This document shows, piece by piece, positions 44,155 to 52,369 of a stretch of 54,465 bases of DNA. The translations under genes and the position numbers were made by a program. The stretch's first letter is position 1, and every line of letters starts with the position of its first letter. Source of the stretch: an uncultured bacterium (GTDB taxonomy: Bacteria > Bacillota > Clostridia > Oscillospirales > CAG-272); the NCBI GenBank assembly GCA_949293405.1, contig CASFDI010000058.1, positions 1 to 54,465 on the forward strand, read 5' to 3'. The notes under the pieces were generated by a model. The model was not told the DNA's origin and searched no databases. It saw only the letters and a list, made by a program, of their open reading frames with translations.

Positions 44155-46026
44155 ATGAAACGATTTGTCAGTATCATCCTCGCGCTTGTCATGTTGCTGT
44201 CCGTCGGCACCGTGCTCGCGTCATGCGGCGAGGCTACCGACCGCGGGGCGGAGATCAGTGTCTACCTCGGCGATGTGATTTACGACTTTGACCCGCAACA
44301 GGAGTTTACGGACGATAATGCGCTTGCAGTCATCAGCCTTTTGTTTGAGCCGCTTTTTACGCTTAACAGCAAGGGTGATGTCAAAAAGGCAGCGGCTGAC
44401 GATTATTCGTATGATAAGGATGAAAACACGCTGACGATCACGCTGCGTGAGACCTATTGGAGCGACGGTGTCACACAGGTGCGCGCGAGCGATTTTGTGT
44501 ATGCGTGGAAGCGCCTGCTCAGTCCTTCCAACGCTTCTTCCGCAGCTCCCCTGCTTTACGATATCAAGAATGCGTATGCCATCAAGACTGCACAGCCCGG
44601 TGTCAGTCTGGAGGATCTGGGAGTTCTGGCGCTGGATACCGAGACTCTGCAGATTACTTTTGAGGATGGATTTACCGATTACAAGATCTTCCTGCGCAAT
44701 CTGTGCAGCGTTGCGACCGCACCGCTCAATCCGGTATCGGTGCAGGGAAAAGAGGATTACTGGGCCAAGCGTACAGTCAGCATGATGTCCAACGGTCCGT
44801 TCAAAGTTGCTACCTATAACTTGGGTGACGGAGTCTTTACCCTGGAGCGCAACCGCGGTTATCGTCAGATGCTTGCGGCGGATGCTCCTCTTTCCGAGTA
44901 CGACAATTATGTATTGCCTTACCGGTTGCTGACAGTATGGAATGTGGAGGATGTTACTTCCGATCAGAACCTGACCGAGGAGGAATATCTGAATCAGTTG
45001 CTGGACGGACTTGCAGCCAAGACCGTGTTTTATATGGGCGACATTGCTCTGAGCAAACGCGCGGAAGTGGATGCGGAAGTTCATGACCTGATGAGCACAT
45101 ATACCTATTTGTTCAATATGGAGAACGAGCTGTTTGCCGACGCGACAGTGCGCAAGACCCTGTCGGATGTTCTGGACAGAACGGCTATTGCGAATCTGCT
45201 CGTTTTCGCAAAACCCGCGACAGGACTGATTACTGCCGGTGTTTCCAACGGCGGTAAAATTTCCAATAGCTTCCGGGAGGCGGGTGGCGATCTGCTTTCT
45301 ACCGGTGCTGCACTTTCCATTGCCGATGCGCAGGCTCTGCTTGCTGACGCGCCGAAAGGCGAGTTTTCTCTCACGGTGCGCGATTGTGAAGAGGATCTTG
45401 CGGTCGCTAATTATGTGAAGTCTCAGTGGGAACAGCTCGGATATACGGTCACGATTGATGCAGTGAGCGGCATGGATGCATACTTCAACGACAGCGACGG
45501 AGGCGTTCCTACAGAGGAAGACGACGAGAGCGCTCTGCATGTCACGGAAAGCGCGCTGCAGTATCGTTACGAGACGGGTGATTTCGATGTGATCGGTATT
45601 GACTATCAGATGTTCTGCACCGATGCATTTGTTGCACTGGCTGCACTTTCTTCCGCATATTCGGGCAACGGAGCGGATATGGGGTCGCTGGGATCGATCG
45701 GAACATACGAGGTGCTGGGGAACTTCATTGGATTCAAGAACGATGAATACGATGCGCTGATTGCATCCGCCTACGCAGAGAAAGATCCGGAAAAGCGCGC
45801 GGAGATTCTGCACGAGGCAGAGCGCAAACTGATGCAGCTCATGCCCGCAATCCCGCTGGTATTCAACCAGAGTTATTATGTGATCTCCAAGGAGTTGTCC
45901 AAAGTGTCCGTGGATTATTACGGATATACGATCTTCACGGATGCAAAGCAGAAGAATTATCAGGATTACCTGAATGCCGGTGACGGCGCTGCCTTGAATC
46001 TGAACAAAGAGGGCGAGCTGGGCTGA
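44155..46026 (+). CDS. Oligopeptide ABC transporter substrate-binding lipoprotein (OppA/SBP5 family)
   Basis: 623-residue extracellular peptide-binding protein. The signal peptide (residues 1-23) ends in lipobox LASC with C24 to be lipidated. The family 5 pattern is clear: EPLFTLNSKGDVKKAAADDY, LRETYWSDGVTQVRASDFVY with AWKRLLSP after it, SNGPFKVATYNLGDG, and near the end ERKLMQLMPAIPLVFNQSYY. ATG 44155 follows TTTGGAGG; the frame is open upstream without function. No permease or ATPase genes are adjacent, so it is an orphan receptor for a transporter encoded elsewhere, or a signalling-peptide binder. Confidence 0.92.
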   Translation: MKRFVSIILALVMLLSVGTVLASCGEATDRGAEISVYLGDVIYDFDPQQEFTDDNALAVISLLFEPLFTLNSKGDVKKAAADDYSYDKDENTLTITLRETYWSDGVTQVRASDFVYAWKRLLSPSNASSAAPLLYDIKNAYAIKTAQPGVSLEDLGVLALDTETLQITFEDGFTDYKIFLRNLCSVATAPLNPVSVQGKEDYWAKRTVSMMSNGPFKVATYNLGDGVFTLERNRGYRQMLAADAPLSEYDNYVLPYRLLTVWNVEDVTSDQNLTEEEYLNQLLDGLAAKTVFYMGDIALSKRAEVDAEVHDLMSTYTYLFNMENELFADATVRKTLSDVLDRTAIANLLVFAKPATGLITAGVSNGGKISNSFREAGGDLLSTGAALSIADAQALLADAPKGEFSLTVRDCEEDLAVANYVKSQWEQLGYTVTIDAVSGMDAYFNDSDGGVPTEEDDESALHVTESALQYRYETGDFDVIGIDYQMFCTDAFVALAALSSAYSGNGADMGSLGSIGTYEVLGNFIGFKNDEYDALIASAYAEKDPEKRAEILHEAERKLMQLMPAIPLVFNQSYYVISKELSKVSVDYYGYTIFTDAKQKNYQDYLNAGDGAALNLNKEGELG

Positions 46027-46037
46027 GACCGGTAATT

Positions 46038-46070
46038 GGCGGGAACGGCGTGTGGAGCGCCGCTCCCGCC
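46038..46070 (+). terminator. Terminator of the lipoprotein gene
   Basis: GGCGGGA (46038-46044) pairs with TCCCGCC (46064-46070), with an inner CGGCG/CGCCG stem. The downstream T content is low (TGTCTGTTTG), so it may be leaky. Confidence 0.65.
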
Positions 46071-46097
46071 TGTCTGTTTGAAAAGGGATGGCCAGGT

Positions 46098-46652
46098 ATG
46101 AAAAAAAAAGAGCCGGAAATATGGGAAAAGACTGACATTAAAATCTTCATATTGTTTTTATTGGACGCCATCAATTACCCGTTGGATTACGGAACGATTC
46201 ACGATATCATCGCCGAGACGGGACTGGTCCGGACTTTTGATTTTACGGAATGCTTTTCGGAGCTGACCGAGTTCGGGCATATTTATGCCGATACGGTGAA
46301 AGGCGAGACTTATTACATGATTTCGGATACCGGGCGGCGGGTGGCTGCAGAACTTCAGTCCGAACTTCATGAATCCATCAGGGAGCGGAGCACAAAGTGT
46401 GCAATGCGTCTGCTTTCACTTAAAAAACGAGGTGCGCATGTTGAGACGGATATCGAACCCGGAGCGGATGGACATGCGATGCTGCATCTGCGTATTACCG
46501 AACGGCAGGGGACACTTCTTGAAATTTCGCTGTCAGTAGCATCCGAATCAGAGGCGGAACGGATGCGAGCCTGCTTTGTCAACCGCCCAGAACAGGTCTA
46601 CCGGGCGATTCAGGCGGTGCTGAATGGGAAGATCGATTATCTGTTTGGATAA
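46098..46652 (+). CDS. DUF4364 family protein
   Basis: 184 residues. N-terminal half resembles a winged helix: DIKIFILFLLDAINYPLDYG, then FTECFSELTEFGHIY and YYMISDTGRRVAAEL. This is the DUF4364 pattern, a clostridial family often beside sigma-factor or division genes, probably DNA-binding. The C-terminal half is a small mixed domain (MLHLRITERQGTLLEISLSV). ATG 46098 has AAAGGG 11 bases upstream. Transcription may come from its own promoter or by readthrough from the lipoprotein gene. Role unknown. Confidence 0.8.
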   Translation: MKKKEPEIWEKTDIKIFILFLLDAINYPLDYGTIHDIIAETGLVRTFDFTECFSELTEFGHIYADTVKGETYYMISDTGRRVAAELQSELHESIRERSTKCAMRLLSLKKRGAHVETDIEPGADGHAMLHLRITERQGTLLEISLSVASESEAERMRACFVNRPEQVYRAIQAVLNGKIDYLFG

Positions 46653-46689
46653 AAATTTCAAAAAATCACAAAAAAATTTTACAAAACTC

Positions 46690-46717
46690 TTGACAATTAT
46701 AGCAATGATGATATAAT
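46690..46717 (+). promoter_or_regulatory. Promoter of the sigH-like gene
   Basis: TTGACA (46690-46695), 16-base spacer, TATAAT (46712-46717), in an AT-rich tract after the DUF4364 gene. Confidence 0.75.
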
Positions 46718-46751
46718 TAGTGTATATTAGACGGCAGGTATTTGTTGGGAA

Positions 46752-47339
46752 ATGAAAGACAGGCAAATCACAGAAACCGATAGAGAACTTGCCGCCCGAA
46801 TCTGTTCGGACGATGCGGGAGCATTTGAAAAACTGGTGGCAAAGTATCAGCCCTTGCTGGTGAAGCAGGCAAGTATCTGTTCGCAGCGTGAGAGCGATCG
46901 CGACGAACTGATGCATGAAGGAAGACTTGCACTTTACCGTGCGGCGGTTACCTACCGTGCGGAAACAGCGGTTCCTTTTCCCGCGTATGCAGCCACCTGT
47001 GTCCGGAATGCGATGATTTCCTGGATGCGTAAACAGACACCCAATTATGTGGTATCGCTGGACGCGTTGCGTGAGAATGCCGATTGGGATGTAGCTTCAT
47101 ACGATGGGTATCAGAATGATCCGGCGGGGAAGTTGATGCAGGTGGAAGAAGAGCAGCAACTGAAGAAGAAATGGGCGCAGTTGCTTTCTTCCTATGAATA
47201 TCAGGTGTTTACACTGTATTTCGGAGGCTTGAGTACCTCCGCTATAGCCGGCAAGATCGGGAAAGACGAGAAGTCGGTGAACAATGCGCTGAGCCGTGCG
47301 ATGCGCAAACTGAGAGCCTTATATCAGAGTAAGGCTTGA
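46752..47339 (+). CDS. sigH: Sigma-70 family factor, SigH-like
   Basis: 195-residue RNA polymerase sigma factor. Region 2 spans ~22-95 (AFEKLVAKYQPLLVKQASIC, DELMHEGRLALYRAAVTYR, then FPAYAATCVRNAMISWMRKQ) and region 4 spans ~135-192 (LSSYEYQVFTLYFGGLSTSA followed by IAGKIGKDEKSVNNALSRAM). The VSLDAL segment and the KSVNNALSRAMRKL helix fit SigH (sigma-30), the stationary-phase/sporulation-entry sigma, rather than an ECF factor. In clostridia sigH commonly lies next to an rlmB-type methyltransferase gene, as here. Start ATG 46752 has a close, weak GGGA, so translation may be poor. Confidence 0.83.
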   Translation: MKDRQITETDRELAARICSDDAGAFEKLVAKYQPLLVKQASICSQRESDRDELMHEGRLALYRAAVTYRAETAVPFPAYAATCVRNAMISWMRKQTPNYVVSLDALRENADWDVASYDGYQNDPAGKLMQVEEEQQLKKKWAQLLSSYEYQVFTLYFGGLSTSAIAGKIGKDEKSVNNALSRAMRKLRALYQSKA

Positions 47340-47352
47340 TTCCATTGTTATA

Positions 47353-47416
47353 TGCCCCGGTAGCTTAAGGGAGAGCGTTGGTATCAAAGGCGTCGGTTGG
47401 AATCCGTCCACGGGCA
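47353..47416 (+). pseudogene. tRNA-like remnant
   Basis: 64 bases begin TGCCCCGG and end CGGGCA, so five outer bases pair as an acceptor stem. GCTTAAGGGAGAGC resembles a D-arm and GGTTGGAATCC a T-arm with a mutated TTCGAAT loop. The anticodon stem is missing and no CCA follows (AAATTTT instead). Best read as a shortened, non-functional tRNA; a small RNA is possible. Confidence 0.35.
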
Positions 47417-47448
47417 AATTTTACCTAATTCAAAGAGAGGAAAGCAAC

Positions 47449-47721
47449 ATGTTTCAGGACAAGACACTGAAGTGCAAGGATTGCGGCAAGGATTTCGTGT
47501 TCACCGCAGGGGAGCAGGAATTCTACGCAGAGAAGGGCTTCCAGAACGAGCCCCAGAGATGCAAAGAGTGCCGCGATGCAAGAAAGAACGCAACCAAGGG
47601 TAGCAGAGAGATGTTTGATGCTGTCTGCGCCGAGTGCGGAAAGCCTTGCAAGGTGCCCTTCAATCCGACCGAAGGAAAGCCTGTGTACTGCAGCGAGTGC
47701 TTCGCAGCCAGAAAGGCGTGA
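47449..47721 (+). CDS. Small protein with two zinc ribbons
   Basis: 90 residues with two Cys4-type elements. The first is CKDCGKDF paired with CKECRDAR (residues ~9-45); the second is CAECGKPC paired with CSECFAARK (~60-88). The spacing CxxC-x(~25)-CxxC and the 'zinc-ribbon domain containing' repeat pattern are common in clostridial orphan proteins predicted to bind nucleic acid or protein. GAGAGGAAA lies upstream of ATG 47449. It has its own strong terminator and is probably abundantly expressed. Function unknown. Confidence 0.88.
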   Translation: MFQDKTLKCKDCGKDFVFTAGEQEFYAEKGFQNEPQRCKECRDARKNATKGSREMFDAVCAECGKPCKVPFNPTEGKPVYCSECFAARKA

Positions 47722-47747
47722 AGCGCGGCGGCTCCTGGCCGCTTAAG

Positions 47748-47778
47748 AAAAACAGCGCAGCAATGCTGCGCTGTTTTT
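47748..47778 (+). terminator. Terminator of the zinc-ribbon gene
   Basis: A perfect 14-bp stem AAAAACAGCGCAGC/GCTGCGCTGTTTTT with AAT loop and T tail. Confidence 0.93.
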
Positions 47779-47804
47779 CATTGTGTCGTTTTTTCTCAAA
47801 GCAC

Positions 47805-47833
47805 TGTACAAAGCGGAGAAAATATGATATAAT
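47805..47833 (+). promoter_or_regulatory. Promoter of the rlmB operon
   Basis: TGTACA (47805-47810), 17-base spacer, TATAAT (47828-47833), 32 bases before the ATG. Confidence 0.6.
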
Positions 47834-47865
47834 ACAGTAATGCAAGTATTTGGTGAGAGGTGCTT

Positions 47866-48636
47866 ATGGAGCGGGAAAGGCGCACGGTTATACACCAGCC
47901 GGAAGATATGGTCTGGGGAAGAAATCCGGTACGCGAACTTCTGGAAAGCGGGCGCGATGTGGACAAAATTCTGGTAGCGTCAGGAGACCGTGACGGCGTT
48001 CTGAGGGAACTGATCACGACAGCGCGCAACCGCGGTATTCCGGTGTCTCAGCTGGACCGCCGTGTTCTGGATGCGAAAGTGGGTCATGCGGCTCACCAGG
48101 GGATTGTGGCTTTTGCTGCTCAGCATGCCTACGCTTCAGTGGAAGAAATACTTCATGCTGCTGAAATCCGAGGCGAGCCCCCGCTGCTGCTGTTGCTTGA
48201 CGGCGTTGAGGATCCGCATAATCTGGGCGCCCTGATCCGTACGGCAGATTGTTCCGGCGCACACGGAGTGATCATTCCGAAACGGCGCTCGGCCGGCCTG
48301 ACCGCCGCTGTCTCCAAGGCCTCTGCCGGAGCTGTGGAACATGTTCCCGTTGCCCGGGTGACCAATATGACACATGCAGTGGATGAGTTGAAAAAGCACG
48401 GTATCTGGGTATATGCCGCCGATATGGACGGGAGTGATTATACATCTGCCGATCTCACCGGCCCCTGTGCGATTGTTCTGGGCGGGGAAGGCAGCGGTGT
48501 CTCCCGGCTGGTGCGGGAACACTGTGACGGTGTGCTGTCCCTTCCGCTGCGCGGCAGGATCAATTCGCTGAATGTTTCCGCCGCAGGAGCGGTTTTACTT
48601 TTTGAGGCGGTGCGGCAGCGCATGTCGCGCGCCTGA
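47866..48636 (+). CDS. rlmB: 23S rRNA 2'-O-ribose methyltransferase (TrmH/RlmB family)
   Basis: 256-residue SPOUT methyltransferase. Residues ~15-85 form the substrate-binding domain (VWGRNPVRELLESGRDVDKI). The SPOUT knot motifs follow: LLLDGVEDPHNLGALIRTAD (motif 1), IVLGGEGSGVSRLVRE (motif 2) and LPLRGRINSLNVSAAGAVLL (motif 3). ATG 47866 is preferred to GTG 47860, since GAGAGG lies at 47855-47860. First gene of a four-gene rightward operon. Adjacent to sigH, a conserved clostridial arrangement. Confidence 0.93.
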   Translation: MERERRTVIHQPEDMVWGRNPVRELLESGRDVDKILVASGDRDGVLRELITTARNRGIPVSQLDRRVLDAKVGHAAHQGIVAFAAQHAYASVEEILHAAEIRGEPPLLLLLDGVEDPHNLGALIRTADCSGAHGVIIPKRRSAGLTAAVSKASAGAVEHVPVARVTNMTHAVDELKKHGIWVYAADMDGSDYTSADLTGPCAIVLGGEGSGVSRLVREHCDGVLSLPLRGRINSLNVSAAGAVLLFEAVRQRMSRA

Positions 48637-48665
48637 CGGTTTATTCTTCCGAAAGGAGTTACAGG

Positions 48666-50522
48666 ATGACTCAAGACAATCGGTTTTCACCTGGTGATAA
48701 ACAGCCGGAACGCTATGCTTCCGCCGCTTACGATCAGGAGGAACAGTCGCAAATTGCGGAATATCCTTCCGTATATGCGGACGATCCGGAAAGTATGCTT
48801 ACTCCTGAAGAAAAGCAGCGTCTGTTCCGTCGTATAGTGTTTTTTTACCGCTTTTCCATATTCCGTCTGGCTTTGACGGCCGTTATGACAGTGCTGCTCT
48901 TTCTGCTTGATAATCTGCCGCTTTTCGGTGTCAGTGTCGGCAACATTTTCAACCTTGCGCGTGTGGACGCATCAGCAGCCCTGATCGATCTGGAACTTGT
49001 TTTTGTCTGTGCGATCTGGTTGCCGTGGGGAAAAATCTACAATGAGGTGCGTAATCTGCATATTTTGCCTGAGACAATCGGAGCGGTAGGAGTTGTGTTT
49101 ACGGTTGCCTACGATCTGGCTCTCTGGTTCGGCAAGGCGGAATCTCCGTTGTTGCTGGGCTTTTTGCCTGCTCTGTATCTTTGTGCACTGGCGCTTTCTG
49201 AATTCTTTACATTGAAGAATCAGAAAGCCTGTCTGTCCGTATATATGATGAAAGATCCCATGATGGCGGCAATCGTCAGCCGGACAATGGAAATTTATCT
49301 GGGGCCTTCCGGTGAGGAGCAGCAGCGGCAGGTTTCCACATCGATGAAGGTGCGGCCTGTCCGATCTGTAAACGGAATCCTTCCGCGGTTGCGTAAGAGT
49401 TGCGAAACATATCGTGAAAACGCCATTATGCTGATCAGTGGCACTGTGCTCGGCGGTCTTGCCTTTCTGTGGGCGCTGCTTGCGCATGACGGCGGATTCC
49501 GCGCTCTCGCTGCCTGGATTACGCTGTTCTTTATGGCTCAACCTTTTGCCGTAATCCTGGGACATAAAGCTTTTTTTGCTGCGCTGACCGGTCGGGTGCG
49601 TTCGGAACATGGGGCCATTGCCGATGAGGCGGCCGCTTATGAATATACAGACACTTCACTTCTGAAAGTGCGTGACGAGGAAGCTTTTTCCGGGGAGCAG
49701 ACCAGCCTGCGTCAGATCAAACTGTTCGGGGAATGCAAACTGGATGACCTGATGTACTATATGTCCAGCCTGTTTTCCATGGTAGGCGGTCCTCTTCATG
49801 AAGTAATGGGTGCTACGACAGACCGTCCGACTTCCAATAGCGTTACCATCCGGGAAGTCAACGGCGACGGTATTTCCTGCCTGATTGACGGAAGAAGCAT
49901 TATTATAGGCAATACCGATTTTCTTAAGCGCTACGGCATGCCGGTCACGGTGGTGGATGAAGACGACTTCCGGATCAACAACAGTAAGGTCAGCGTGCTC
50001 TATGTGGCGATCGGAACGGTGCTGAGTGCAAAATTTTATATCCGGTATGCGGTTGACGAAGATTTTGAACGCCGCGTGGAGCGGCTTGCAAAACTGGGCC
50101 TGCGGACCGAAATCGGTACTTTCGATCCCGGGATCAACAATGCGCTTCTGGATAAACTGACCTATATTGCAGATTGCGGAGTCACCATCCGCCGGCTTGG
50201 CAGCGAAGATCTGGAGCGCGAAGGGATCCAGCATGCCAATTCGGGGCTGTTTTCTCCTGCGGCAATGAGCGCACGGGTGCTCAGTTGGGTTGCAGATTGC
50301 AGGCGTTATGTGCGCCTGAAAGCAGTTCTTACCCGCCTGAAATTGTTCGCAGCACCGCTGGGTGCCCTGGTTTATGCTGTAGCAGCAGGCGCGAGCGGCG
50401 CCCGCGCCGGATTGTCGCTCTTTCCGGGACTTTACCTGTTGGCTTTGACGGGTATTTTCGGTGCAGGGGTACTGGTGTTCTGGAAGACTTTGCACAAGAA
50501 TAAGGAATTTGTGAAAGAATGA
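48666..50522 (+). CDS. Membrane protein related to P-type ATPases but lacking the phosphorylation motif
   Basis: 618 residues with an acidic, disordered N-terminus (1-55). Membrane helices cluster at ~63-85, 110-180, 255-305 and 560-605. Between the later groups is a cytosolic segment that reads like a P-type ATPase: VRDEEAFSGEQTSLRQIKLF at 335-354, where DKTGT-LT-G is expected (D337 kept, KTGT lost); GDGISCLIDGRSIIIGNTDF, like the heavy-metal-pump nucleotide domain; and VERLAKLGLRTEIGTFDPGI. The GDGxNDxPAL hinge is absent. It should not form a phospho-enzyme and may have become a sensor or scaffold. AAAGGAG precedes ATG 48666. It overlaps the next gene by four bases. Confidence 0.6.
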   Translation: MTQDNRFSPGDKQPERYASAAYDQEEQSQIAEYPSVYADDPESMLTPEEKQRLFRRIVFFYRFSIFRLALTAVMTVLLFLLDNLPLFGVSVGNIFNLARVDASAALIDLELVFVCAIWLPWGKIYNEVRNLHILPETIGAVGVVFTVAYDLALWFGKAESPLLLGFLPALYLCALALSEFFTLKNQKACLSVYMMKDPMMAAIVSRTMEIYLGPSGEEQQRQVSTSMKVRPVRSVNGILPRLRKSCETYRENAIMLISGTVLGGLAFLWALLAHDGGFRALAAWITLFFMAQPFAVILGHKAFFAALTGRVRSEHGAIADEAAAYEYTDTSLLKVRDEEAFSGEQTSLRQIKLFGECKLDDLMYYMSSLFSMVGGPLHEVMGATTDRPTSNSVTIREVNGDGISCLIDGRSIIIGNTDFLKRYGMPVTVVDEDDFRINNSKVSVLYVAIGTVLSAKFYIRYAVDEDFERRVERLAKLGLRTEIGTFDPGINNALLDKLTYIADCGVTIRRLGSEDLEREGIQHANSGLFSPAAMSARVLSWVADCRRYVRLKAVLTRLKLFAAPLGALVYAVAAGASGARAGLSLFPGLYLLALTGIFGAGVLVFWKTLHKNKEFVKE

Positions 50523-52369
50523 AACAGTGGGAATCCCTGGCGGGAATTTTGAAAACAGTTGAAAAGCCCGGTCGTTATGTAGGCGGGGAATTCAACCAGG
50601 TGATCAAGGATAAATCCAATATACAGGTTCGGTTTGCTTTCTGCTTTCCGGACCTGTATGAGATCGGCATGTCAAACCTCGGCGTCCGGATTCTGTACGA
50701 TGTACTGAACCGGAAGGAATCGGTCTGGTGTGAGCGTGTATACGCCCCCTGGCTGGATATGCAGAAATGTATGGAAGAATGCGGTCTTCCGCTCACCGCG
50801 CATGAAAGCGGCGATCCCTTGCGTGCGTTCGATATTGTCGGATTCACCCTGCAGTACGAACTGTGCTATACAACCGCTCTGGGGATGTTGAAACTGGCAG
50901 GCATTCCGCTGGCAAGTGCGGAGCGGAGCGAGGAAGATCCGATCATTCTGGGCGGCGGGCCGTGCGCATACAATGCAGAACCCATTGCGGACTTCTTTGA
51001 TCTCTTTTCAATCGGCGAAGGGGAAGAAGCGCTGTGTGAACTGTGCGATCTGTATGAGAGCATGAAACGGGACGGGTCCTATACCCGCTCCGCTTTTTTG
51101 CGTGCCGCTTCTCACCTCGGAGGGTTTTATGTGCCGTCCCTGTATGAAGTCACCTACAAACCGGACGGCACCATTCTTGCCTGTACGCCCCGGTATCCCG
51201 ATGTTCCGGCGAAAATCAGAAAGCGCATTGTAGCAGACATGGACCGCGCGCCCTATCCGGAAAAACTGGTGATGCCCTATATTGAAACAGTGCATGACCG
51301 CGTGGTGCTGGAAGTATACCGCGGCTGTATCCGCGGCTGCCGGTTCTGCCAGGCGGGGATGGTGTACCGGCCCATCCGGGAAAAGTCTCCGGAGGTGCTG
51401 GACCGTCAGGCGCGCTGCCTGTTTGAAAATTCCGGATATGACGATCTGTCGCTGATTTCACTCAGCATCAGTGACTATTCCCGCCTTGATGAACTGACTG
51501 ACCGGCTGCTTACCTGGACGGAAGACCGCCATGTCAGCATTTCGCTCCCCTCCCTGCGTGTGGACAGCTTTACCGAAGCACTGATGGATAAAATCTCAAC
51601 GGTACGGGCCGGAGGACTTACCTTTGCTCCCGAAGCAGGAACACAGAGACTGCGTGACGCCATCAATAAAAATGTGGCAGAAGAGGATCTGATGCGCGCT
51701 GTGGACATTGCGTTCCGCGCCGGTAAGCAGAGCGTCAAACTGTATTTCATGCAGGGGCTTCCTACCGAGCAGAAAGAGGACCTCGCCGGAATCGCCGACC
51801 TGTGCCGGAAAGTGGTGGATGTGTATTACCGGATTCCCAAGGCGGAACGGGCACGAGGTGTCCAGGTGACCGCCAGTGTGTCGTGTTTTATTCCGAAACC
51901 GTTTACTCCGTTCCAGTGGGACTGCCAGGATCCGCTCGATCTGTTGCTTGAAAAACAGGAATATCTGCGCGGACTGATGACCGACCGCCATGTCAGGTAC
52001 AACTGGCATGATGCAAAGGTGTCCCGCCTGGAGGCAGTTTTTGCGCGGGGAGACCGCCGTCTGGCACCCGCTATCCGCATGGCCGTGGAAGAGGGAATCC
52101 GTTTTGATGCCTGGGACGAATGCTTTGACTATGATCACTGGATGCGGATCTTTAAAAAGACCGGCATTGATCCCGCTTTTTATGCCAACCGCACTTTCGC
52201 TGAAGATGAGATTCTGCCCTGGGACATCATTGATATCGGCGTCACAAAAGCCTACCTGCTCCGCGAGAGACATAAGGCATATCAGAATGAGACCACCCCT
52301 TCGTGTGCGGAACAGTGCAACGGTTGCGGTGCCAATTGTCTGGGAGGTGTGAACAGATGGTGCAAGTGA
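50519..52369 (+). CDS. B12-binding-type radical SAM protein (TIGR03960 family)
   Basis: 616 residues. The N-terminal part is a B12-binding-like domain (FAFCFPDLYEIGMSNLGVRI, GGGPCAYNAEPIADFFDLFS followed by IGEGEE). The radical SAM core has the cluster motif YRGCIRGCRFCQAG near residue 270 and SLPSLRVDSF / FAPEAGTQRLRD. The C-terminus has a cysteine-rich tail (CAEQCNGCGANC). The family is broadly conserved in clostridia with a DUF2344 partner and is thought to modify RNA or a protein; the exact reaction is unknown. The start overlaps the upstream gene by four bases; the partner gene begins within its last 13 bases. Confidence 0.92.
   Translation: MKQWESLAGILKTVEKPGRYVGGEFNQVIKDKSNIQVRFAFCFPDLYEIGMSNLGVRILYDVLNRKESVWCERVYAPWLDMQKCMEECGLPLTAHESGDPLRAFDIVGFTLQYELCYTTALGMLKLAGIPLASAERSEEDPIILGGGPCAYNAEPIADFFDLFSIGEGEEALCELCDLYESMKRDGSYTRSAFLRAASHLGGFYVPSLYEVTYKPDGTILACTPRYPDVPAKIRKRIVADMDRAPYPEKLVMPYIETVHDRVVLEVYRGCIRGCRFCQAGMVYRPIREKSPEVLDRQARCLFENSGYDDLSLISLSISDYSRLDELTDRLLTWTEDRHVSISLPSLRVDSFTEALMDKISTVRAGGLTFAPEAGTQRLRDAINKNVAEEDLMRAVDIAFRAGKQSVKLYFMQGLPTEQKEDLAGIADLCRKVVDVYYRIPKAERARGVQVTASVSCFIPKPFTPFQWDCQDPLDLLLEKQEYLRGLMTDRHVRYNWHDAKVSRLEAVFARGDRRLAPAIRMAVEEGIRFDAWDECFDYDHWMRIFKKTGIDPAFYANRTFAEDEILPWDIIDIGVTKAYLLRERHKAYQNETTPSCAEQCNGCGANCLGGVNRWCK

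Noticed and set aside
44221..45813. 530-residue frame antisense to the oligopeptide-binding lipoprotein
   Set aside because: No start signal or family resemblance; the sense gene has signal peptide, promoter and full domain.
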